From: Dehalococcoidia bacterium
Lineage (GTDB): Bacteria > Chloroflexota > Dehalococcoidia > E44-bin15
DNA length: 10,139 nt
Direction: 5' to 3'
NCBI GenBank assembly: GCA_030619615.1
Contig: JAUXBC010000023.1
Coordinates: 1-10,139, forward strand
A program made the translations under genes and the position numbers. The notes below the pieces were generated by a model. It had not been told where the DNA came from. It saw only the letters and a program-made list of their open reading frames with translations, and searched no databases. This document shows positions 1 to 10,139 of the stretch, piece by piece. Each line of letters opens with the position of its first letter. Within the stretch, counting starts at the first letter, position 1.

Positions 1-46
1 CTTCTTTCAACAGAGCCAGGCTTCTTTGAGCAATGTCTTCTCCCAA
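1..46 (-). CDS. Probable 5' end of a gene downstream of eno (partial, unidentified)
   Basis: A TTG codon lies 12 bases beyond the enolase stop, preceded by a good Shine-Dalgarno match (GAGGGGG, six bases before the TTG). The frame then stays open to the window edge and reads MGEDIAQRSLALLKE. Sixteen open codons alone mean little, so the support is the ribosome binding site, the spacing and the absence of a terminator after eno. The fragment is too short to assign to a family. It would be co-transcribed with eno. Confidence 0.35.
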   Translation of the reverse strand, partial: MGEDIAQRSLALLKE

Positions 47-58
47 TTGATGCCCCCT

Positions 59-1856
<1,798 letters not shown>

Positions 1857-1886
1857 CTGAAATCCTTTCCAAGTAAGCTGAAGGCA

Positions 1887-1916
1887 ATTATAGCACCTTG
1901 GTCTAAGCTGTCGCAA
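1887..1916 (-). promoter_or_regulatory. Sigma-70-type promoter with extended -10, driving the TIGR00725 gene and eno
   Basis: Read on the minus strand, the -10 box is a perfect TATAAT (1887-1892) preceded by TGC, giving the extended -10 form TGnTATAAT. A 4-of-6 -35 match, TTGCGA (1911-1916), lies 18 bases upstream. Transcription would begin near 1880, leaving a leader of about 24 bases with GGAAAGG before the GTG at 1856. The element sits in the 91-base gap between pth and the TIGR00725 gene, one of the two longest non-coding gaps in the window, and in an otherwise close-packed gene run. No operator-like inverted repeat is visible around it. Enolase probably has its own constitutive transcription from here. 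Confidence 0.72.
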
Positions 1917-1947
1917 CAAAAAGGGTAATAGGAGCGGATAGAAGGGG

Positions 1948-2499
1948 TCAGTTATACCGGTTCATCGCCGCCTCTACCCCCTCGGCGAGGAAGCAATAAA
2001 TGGCATCGGCGACTTTGGAAATCGCCTCCTCGACCAGCTCCCTTTCCTCGGCAGTGAAATCGCTTAGAACGTAGGCTATCTCATCGCCTTCAGGGCGACC
2101 GATGCCAACGCGAATTCGAGGAAAATCCTGGCTTCCCAGGGAGGCGATGATGGATTCGACGCCCTTGTGTCCTGCCGAGCCGCCGCGCTGGCGGATGCGC
2201 ACCTTGCCCAGGGGCAGATCCAGGTCATCGCAGATCACCAGGAGGTCCTCCAGGGGCACGCCGAAGTGGCGCACTAGCCGATTGACCGACTGACCGCTCA
2301 GGTTCATGAAGGTTCGGGGCTTGGCGAGAACCACCCTGGTTTCTGCCACCTCGCCAATACCTAGCTTCGCCCGTGCTCTTCGCTCCTTAATGGAAATACG
2401 ATGCAATCGGGCGAAGTAATCGATGCAGCGAAAGCCGACATTATGGCGGTTATTGAAATAAGTTTTTCCCGGATTGCCCAGGCCTACGATTAGTTTCAT
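1948..2499 (-). CDS. pth: Peptidyl-tRNA hydrolase
   Basis: This enzyme releases peptides from peptidyl-tRNAs that drop off the ribosome, recycling tRNA in the cytoplasm. It has 183 residues, typical of bacterial Pth. The N-terminus MKLIVGLGNPGKTY and the RHNVGF box carry catalytic His19. Asn66 in FMNLSG and Asp91 in CDDLDLP are the other conserved active-site residues. At the GHNG position the sequence is GHKG, with Lys112 replacing the Asn of the E. coli enzyme; I believe basic residues occur here in other bacterial Pth proteins, so activity is probably intact. The ATG is 20 bases after the stop of the DUF6079-like gene. The only good Shine-Dalgarno (GAGGAG) overlaps that gene's end about 22 bases from the ATG, which is too far, so translation may depend on coupling. 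No clear terminator follows it. Confidence 0.97.
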   Translation of the reverse strand: MKLIVGLGNPGKTYFNNRHNVGFRCIDYFARLHRISIKERRARAKLGIGEVAETRVVLAKPRTFMNLSGQSVNRLVRHFGVPLEDLLVICDDLDLPLGKVRIRQRGGSAGHKGVESIIASLGSQDFPRIRVGIGRPEGDEIAYVLSDFTAEERELVEEAISKVADAIYCFLAEGVEAAMNRYN

Positions 2500-2519
2500 C
2501 GACAGAATTCGGGGGCGAT

Positions 2520-4628
2520 TTACTCCTCAAAGCTAAGGCGCACCCGCTTGCCGGGGTGCTCCCTCTTTGCTTTAGCGAAGGCCTTCCTTAACACCCTGGC
2601 AAACTCAGCAGCGGCAGCATCGATCTCGCTCTCCTCCAGGGAGGGGAATTTCTCAGCGAACTCGCTGAGGGTGGGACGCCACTTTATCTCGATGTGAGCC
2701 TCCTTGAGCAGCTTGCCAAGGAAATCAACCAGCTCATCATCGAGCACATTAACCAAGGAGGATATGTCGCTGGTCTGCACCACCTTTATAAACTGGTCGA
2801 TTCTCCTTTCCCCACTTTGAGCCAGTATCCGCCTGATCGCCTCCGAGCTGAGGCGGCGGTGCTGCTCCTTCAGGGCCTGCCTAAGTTGATGCAGGAAGCG
2901 CTCCACCTCCCTTTGGGGCGGGTCAGCGGTGAGCAAAAGTCCGCAATGGGAGCAGGTTGGCTGCTCCTCCACGGAGACCTCTGCTGTGTCTATGATTGGG
3001 CAAAGGCTTAGCTTGGCAAGCAGTCGGTCATATCGACCGATCGGTTCTTCGCCCATGGGCTCGCCCAGCTCAGCGATAGAATTGAGTCGCCCTAAGGCAT
3101 CGACCTCCGGCTTCGAGTCATCGAGGACGAGGCGAAGGGAGGTCATCTCACTATGGCAATCGTGATGATGGGCTAAGTAGATAGCTCGATAGCGAGACTT
3201 GAACCAGTCAAAGAGGGCTTTCACACTGGCCCAGAGATGGAGGCTTGGCAGGAGATTGTCCAGCCTCAGCTGCTCCAAGATGGAAACACGATCCATATCG
3301 AGCTCCCGCTCGCTCTCCCTGAGCGCTACGCTTTCAAGATAGGATTTAACGGCAAGTATCTCGCCAGCCACCTCGCTCAGTTGGGAGAGGGCCCGGCACA
3401 GGGAGATGTCTTCACCAAGGGCATCGGGCGATGCATATTCCTCCTGAACCAAAGCATAAAAATGGAGACGATCCTTGCTCTGGGCAATTCGGGAAAGGCG
3501 CCCCAGTGTTCCAAGCACGCTTTGGGGAGGCTCCCCCAGCCTCTGCGACAGGAGATCAAGGTCCCGCTGAATCTGGGCTATGGTTTTCTTTAGCTCCCCA
3601 AGCCTTCTAAGGAGCAACACCTCCTGCCCCTTTACCTCCTCAAGGTTTGCTGCAGGCTTCAATTCCTGGCAAACGAGGCAGGCATAGGGAAGGAGCTCGC
3701 TCCAGGATGGCTCCCCACGATAGCAAAGTCTATCGAAGGCCTCCTCAAGGCCGCTTTGCCACCAAATTTGGGGAATAAGGTCGGCAGTCAAACTGGCCTC
3801 GGGGGGTGCTTTCCCGGAGCGAAGGAAAAATGCATAATCAGGCTTCAATCGAAGCTCGACGGCGGGTTTCTTATAGCGGACAAAGCATAGAAGGTAAAGG
3901 GTGACTAGGGGCCAGGTCAAGCCATAGCTAGAGCCGAGTTCACGGTAGAGGGCAAAGAGCGGCAGGCTGCCACCCTGCCCCTCAAGCCTTTCGGCGATGA
4001 TGGGAAAAAGTGGACAATTCTCGGGGGCAAACTTAAGGGGATCCTTAGGCTTAGCCAGTCCCAAGGCCACAGCGAAGTTCTTCAAAGCATCTCTTGCCTC
4101 TGGATTATCCCCCTTCCCAAAGAATCCGTCCAAGAGCTTGGCTACATCGCCCGGGGAGAGGGTTTTCTTAAGGGCTGAGGTATCTATGGGCAGGCGAGGG
4201 TAGGCATTGGAGAGGAGAGTATAGGCAATGAGACGGAACCTCTTTTCGTTGTCTGGGGCGGAGAAAACCTCTCGGGCATCGATGGGCAGCCTTCCTTTAG
4301 TGCAGACCTGCCCTGCGGCGTAGATGCTCGCTTGCTCCCTCAAGAGTTCCTTGGCCTTCCTCCCAGTCCGATAGACCTCCCTTTCCTCCTTGACGGCCCT
4401 GGCTGGGAGGCAAAGGGCAATGCGGCGGTCGGCAATAGAGGGAACCTGCTGATGCCTGGTGAGGACCACGATTCGAAAGTGGATATCGTTGTCGATCTCG
4501 CCCAGCTCCGGTCGCCAAGTTTCAGTAACGAGGACCTCGCCGGGATACTCGATCCCCTGATAAACCGCCCTAAAGGGCCTGGGCTCACCCAGTTTGAACT
4601 CGGCGAAAAGGCTAATTTGAGCTATCAT
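2520..4628 (-). CDS. DUF6079/PglY C-terminal-like protein without the ATPase half
   Basis: This is a soluble 702-residue protein with no signal peptide or membrane segment and no Walker A motif. From memory of the family, the layout resembles the C-terminal half of DUF6079 proteins (PglY-type P-loop ATPases of BREX/Pgl phage-defence loci). An N-terminal beta-rich stretch reads FRAVYQGIEYPGEVLV. A helical middle contains CLVC (317-320) followed by a heptad-like coil at about 331-364. Late in the protein is a zinc-knuckle-like CSHCG (559-563), with Cys543 sixteen residues before it, followed by charged helices (about 567-605). HHHDCH at 487-492 could add metal ligands. The ATG at 4628 is preferred over a TTG at 4640; neither has a strong ribosome binding site. 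It lies 35 bases after ligA and 20 bases before pth. The reading frame is uninterrupted, which argues against a decaying remnant. The open frame is secure; the family assignment is an inference and the function unknown. Confidence 0.72.
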   Translation of the reverse strand: MIAQISLFAEFKLGEPRPFRAVYQGIEYPGEVLVTETWRPELGEIDNDIHFRIVVLTRHQQVPSIADRRIALCLPARAVKEEREVYRTGRKAKELLREQASIYAAGQVCTKGRLPIDAREVFSAPDNEKRFRLIAYTLLSNAYPRLPIDTSALKKTLSPGDVAKLLDGFFGKGDNPEARDALKNFAVALGLAKPKDPLKFAPENCPLFPIIAERLEGQGGSLPLFALYRELGSSYGLTWPLVTLYLLCFVRYKKPAVELRLKPDYAFFLRSGKAPPEASLTADLIPQIWWQSGLEEAFDRLCYRGEPSWSELLPYACLVCQELKPAANLEEVKGQEVLLLRRLGELKKTIAQIQRDLDLLSQRLGEPPQSVLGTLGRLSRIAQSKDRLHFYALVQEEYASPDALGEDISLCRALSQLSEVAGEILAVKSYLESVALRESERELDMDRVSILEQLRLDNLLPSLHLWASVKALFDWFKSRYRAIYLAHHHDCHSEMTSLRLVLDDSKPEVDALGRLNSIAELGEPMGEEPIGRYDRLLAKLSLCPIIDTAEVSVEEQPTCSHCGLLLTADPPQREVERFLHQLRQALKEQHRRLSSEAIRRILAQSGERRIDQFIKVVQTSDISSLVNVLDDELVDFLGKLLKEAHIEIKWRPTLSEFAEKFPSLEESEIDAAAAEFARVLRKAFAKAKREHPGKRVRLSFEE

Positions 4629-4663
4629 GCTTTTTAGCAATTCTTACCAGTTTTAGAGGAAGT

Positions 4664-8199
<3,536 letters not shown>

Positions 8200-8232
8200 T
8201 CCCCACCCATTTCCTCTTCGATTATTCTGACG

Positions 8233-9807
8233 TCAGAGTTTCACTAGCTTAATGGTATAGATATCGGGGATAGCCAGGAGCTGCTCCCGCTGCTCCTCGC
8301 CGATGGGCTCATCGAGGGCAAGCACCAAGAGCGCCGGCCCTCTGGGCTCGAGCCTGCCCAACTGCATGGAGCTGATATTGATGTCGACGTTGCCCAATAT
8401 GTTGCCCACCGCCCCGATAAGCCCAGGGCGGTCGCGATGATCGCTGAAGATGAAATAGCCTCCCGTGGGCACCATATCGATCCAGTAGCTATTGACCCTG
8501 ACGATGTGGGGCTCGCCCCGCATCACCGTGCCTGCCACTGTGGTCACCCCAACGCTGGTGGTGACCTCTAGGGTGATCAGATTGCCATAGATTTCACAGA
8601 TTGGGTCCTTCTGCTCTATGATCTTCAGCCCTCTGCTTTGAGCAATGATATTGGCATTGACCAGGTTAACCCTTTCCTCGCAGATCGCCTCCAGAAGACC
8701 GCCGATAATCGCTGCCTTGAGCACCGCGGTGTCGTAATTGGCGATCTCCCCTTCATATTTGATGGCGATGGCGCTCATCTGCCCTTCAGCCAGCTGGCTC
8801 AAGAGCCTGCCCACATGCTGAGCTACGCCCAGGAAGGGAGCCACCACAGAGAGGATCTCCGGCGAGATAAAGGCGGTATTGACCGCATGTCTAGCGGGCT
8901 GACCTTTAAGCACGGCCACAATCTGCTCCGCCACGTCAAGGGCAACATTCGTCTGGGCCTCAGCGGTGGATGCCCCCAGATGGGGGGTGACCACGATCCT
9001 ATCGCTCTTGAAGAGGACGCTCTCCCTTACTGGCTCCTTAACAAAGACATCGATGGCAGCTCCCGCTACCTTTCCCTTCTCAATAGCCTTAACCAGCGCC
9101 TCCTCATCGATGATCCCGCCCCGGGCACAATTGATTAAACGCACTGTTGGCTTGACCTTGGCTAGCTCCTTAGCGCCGATCAAACCCTTAGTCGCCCCAG
9201 TGAGCGGAGTGTGCACGGTGATGAAGTCTGATTCCTTGAGCAGTTGCTCCAGAGAGACCAGCTCTACCCCCAGAGCGCGGGCATATTCCAGGGAGACGAA
9301 GGGATCGTGGGCAATGACGTGCATCTCCAATCCTTTGGCCCGCCTCGCCACCTCGGAGCCAACGTTTCCCAGGCCAATGATGCCCAGCGTCTTATTTCTT
9401 ATCTCGATGCCGACGAACTCATGGCGGCGCCACTCCCCCGACCTCAAGAGGGCGTTCGCCTGAGGAATGTGGCGAGCCATAGCGAGCATGAGGGCGATGG
9501 TGTGTTCCGCGGCGGCGATGGTATTCCCTGTGGGGGCGTTGACCACCACGATGCCCCGCCTTGTTGCCGCCTCAACATCGATATTGTCCACCCCTACCCC
9601 GGCACGCCCAATAACCTGAAGCCTCCCCCCGGCCTCGATAACCTCTTGCGAGACCTTGGTCTCGCTTCGCACCACCAGGGCATCGTAATCACCGATGGCG
9701 GCGACAAGCTCATCGCGACCCAGCCCCAGCCTGACATCCACCTCACCATGAGCGCGGATAGCCTCGATGCCCTCTTGAGCAATGGGATCTGCAATCAAAA
9801 CCTTCAT
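8233..9807 (-). CDS. serA: D-3-phosphoglycerate dehydrogenase
   Basis: SerA catalyses the first step of the phosphorylated serine pathway, oxidising 3-phosphoglycerate to 3-phosphohydroxypyruvate with NAD+ in the cytoplasm. The 524-residue protein is the long, type I-like form. It has a substrate-binding lobe with GRAGVGVDNID (67-77), a Rossmann segment with GLGNVG (145-150), and catalytic Arg229 (ARGG), Glu258 (KEP) and His276 (PHLGAS). An intervening allosteric substrate-binding domain covers about 310-450, and a C-terminal ACT domain begins at about 451 (SDHRDRPGLIGAVGNILG), the usual serine-feedback site. The ATG at 9807 is preferred because GGGAG precedes it at good spacing and the protein then begins MKVLIADPIAQEG. 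An upstream in-frame start at 9837 would add ten unlikely residues. Two stem-loops lie just upstream of the ribosome binding site. Confidence 0.97.
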   Translation of the reverse strand: MKVLIADPIAQEGIEAIRAHGEVDVRLGLGRDELVAAIGDYDALVVRSETKVSQEVIEAGGRLQVIGRAGVGVDNIDVEAATRRGIVVVNAPTGNTIAAAEHTIALMLAMARHIPQANALLRSGEWRRHEFVGIEIRNKTLGIIGLGNVGSEVARRAKGLEMHVIAHDPFVSLEYARALGVELVSLEQLLKESDFITVHTPLTGATKGLIGAKELAKVKPTVRLINCARGGIIDEEALVKAIEKGKVAGAAIDVFVKEPVRESVLFKSDRIVVTPHLGASTAEAQTNVALDVAEQIVAVLKGQPARHAVNTAFISPEILSVVAPFLGVAQHVGRLLSQLAEGQMSAIAIKYEGEIANYDTAVLKAAIIGGLLEAICEERVNLVNANIIAQSRGLKIIEQKDPICEIYGNLITLEVTTSVGVTTVAGTVMRGEPHIVRVNSYWIDMVPTGGYFIFSDHRDRPGLIGAVGNILGNVDINISSMQLGRLEPRGPALLVLALDEPIGEEQREQLLAIPDIYTIKLVKL

Positions 9808-9824
9808 TTTTTCTCCCTTTACCT

Positions 9825-9858
9825 GGTCTTCAACCAAAGCCTTTCTGGCTTGAAAACC
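9825..9858 (-). other. Stem-loop just upstream of the serA ribosome binding site
   Basis: On the transcribed strand, GGTTTTCAA (9850-9858) pairs with TTGAAGACC (9825-9833) as nine base pairs including one G-U. An inner GCC/GGC pair (9847-9849 with 9839-9841) closes an AGAAA loop, with a five-base bulge on the 3' side. The structure ends seven bases before the GGGAG Shine-Dalgarno (9813-9817). It could be an intercistronic stability or processing element or a translation control structure. It has no U-run after it, so it is not an intrinsic terminator. The pairing is visible; any function is inferred. Confidence 0.4.
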
Positions 9859-9872
9859 TCGCTCTAGGCGAG
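9853..9872 (-). terminator. Weak terminator-like hairpin before serA
   Basis: CTCGC (9868-9872) and GCGAG (9858-9862) form a perfect five-base-pair stem around a CTAGA loop, followed by G and then four T residues (9853-9856) on the transcribed strand. The stem is short and the T-run is brief, so at best it would terminate inefficiently. The T-run is also part of the first arm of the next stem-loop. The loop contains the TAG that ends the open frame following the small ORF. Confidence 0.22.
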
Positions 9873-9941
9873 AATCTTCTCAGCCAGGAATTTATTCACC
9901 GCGTCCGAAACCTCCCCCCTGGAGCATTTCACCCGCCACAT
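9864..9941 (-). other. In-frame open tail after the amber codon of the small ORF
   Basis: After the TAG at 9945-9947 the same reading frame continues with one glycine codon and then an ATG, running 25 codons to a second TAG. It reads MWRVKCSRGEVSDAVNKF followed by LAEKILA, which has the amphipathic helical look of a real protein C-terminus. The AGGGG before the ATG has no usable spacing, so independent initiation looks poor. It could be the severed end of an 80-codon gene, a short peptide, or chance. Confidence 0.3.
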
Positions 9942-9944
9942 CCC

Positions 9945-10103
9945 CTAGGGAAGGTTAAAGAGCCCCCATTTCCTCTGGATGCCCTTACCGATAACGAGAA
10001 CAAAACCCCCGGTCTTTGGATCCTCTGAGATCTCCATAATACCCTTATTTTTCAGTCCCCGCATTCCCAATCGAGTTCCGACCCCGATCTCCTCGATCTC
10101 CAT
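9945..10103 (-). CDS. Small hypothetical protein (52 aa) upstream of serA
   Basis: This short ORF starts at an ATG with a good ribosome binding site (AAGGGGTGA about five bases upstream) and ends at a TAG. The product is small and slightly basic, with no membrane segment. Its middle (GIMEISEDPKTGGFVLVIGKG) looks like a beta-rich globular segment, and it ends in IQRKWGLFNLP. I do not recognise a family. The frame continues beyond the TAG for another 26 codons, so the gene may have been about 79 residues long with a nonsense change at codon 53. It sits directly upstream of serA in the same direction and would share its transcript. It is not a serine-rich leader peptide. The upstream edge of the window (10104-10139) probably holds the end of another gene but is too short to call. 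Confidence 0.5.
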   Translation of the reverse strand: MEIEEIGVGTRLGMRGLKNKGIMEISEDPKTGGFVLVIGKGIQRKWGLFNLP

Positions 10104-10139
10104 TTCTTCACCCCTTTCTACCTCCCTCTTACGAAGCCC

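Noticed and set aside
2520..4628. A complete BREX or Pgl defence island in the window.
   Set aside because: Only one gene resembles a BREX component, and it lacks the ATPase half. The neighbours are housekeeping genes; no methyltransferase, PglZ or helicase gene is present.
8228..8235. The 8-base palindrome TGACGTCA at the serA stop codon.
   Set aside because: It includes the stop codon and is a single isolated site. It matches a eukaryotic CRE by chance, and no bacterial regulator site is implied.
9244..9867. A 207-codon plus-strand open frame across the start of serA.
   Set aside because: It overlaps the N-terminal domain of SerA antisense, shows no family motifs and has no promoter or ribosome binding site of note; treated as a shadow.
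9945..9947. Pyrrolysine or general amber recoding at the TAG of the small ORF.
   Set aside because: TAG ends eno and the TIGR00725 gene as a normal stop, the ORF resembles no methylamine methyltransferase, and nothing else supports recoding.
9945..10103. The small ORF as a serine-attenuation leader peptide for serA.
   Set aside because: It has a single serine codon in 52, is longer than a typical leader, and is separated from the hairpins by about 70 bases.
10118..10138. Possible last codons (ending TAG) of an upstream gene at the right edge.
   Set aside because: Only about seven codons are visible and other frames are equally possible, so it cannot be called.

Overview
The window is a densely packed bacterial chromosome segment in which every supported gene lies on the minus strand, so transcription runs from position 10139 towards position 1. 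In that order it holds: a small unrecognised ORF, serA (D-3-phosphoglycerate dehydrogenase), an AMP-forming acyl-CoA synthetase, ligA (NAD+-dependent DNA ligase), a ~700-residue protein that looks like the C-terminal half of the DUF6079/PglY family, pth (peptidyl-tRNA hydrolase), a small TIGR00725/LOG-like nucleotide-binding protein, eno (enolase), and the probable first codons of another gene running off the left edge. Gaps between genes are mostly 10-40 bp and one junction is a 4-bp overlap, so most of the window is probably one or two operons.

Organism: bacterial, from the NAD+-dependent ligase, bacterial Pth and Shine-Dalgarno sites. The mixed ATG/GTG/TTG start codons, moderate-to-high GC, and the serA-ligA-pth-eno neighbourhood with an archaeal-style acyl-CoA ligase recall anaerobic Chloroflexota (Dehalococcoidia and relatives). 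This is an inference from gene order and protein flavour; no sequence marker here proves it.

Layout: 9808-10139 holds a 52-codon ORF ended by an amber codon, an in-frame 25-codon tail after it, and two adjacent stem-loops just before the serA ribosome binding site. From 9807 to 1948, serA, the acyl-CoA synthetase, ligA, the DUF6079-like gene and pth are close-packed with no convincing internal terminator. Between pth and the TIGR00725 gene is the one clear promoter, with a perfect extended -10 element, which should drive the TIGR00725 gene and eno separately from the upstream genes. Enolase then runs almost to the left edge.

How the genes fit: eno (2-phosphoglycerate to phosphoenolpyruvate) and serA (3-phosphoglycerate to serine) both act at the lower glycolysis/gluconeogenesis branch. 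ligA and pth are universal replication and translation-rescue functions. The acyl-CoA synthetase links to fatty or aromatic acid activation. The odd member is the DUF6079-like protein. Its recognised relatives are large P-loop ATPases of BREX/Pgl phage-defence loci, but here it lacks the ATPase half and sits alone among housekeeping genes. That gene and the broken-looking ORF before serA are the parts most worth a second look. I see no tRNA, rRNA, CRISPR array, insertion sequence or prophage genes.
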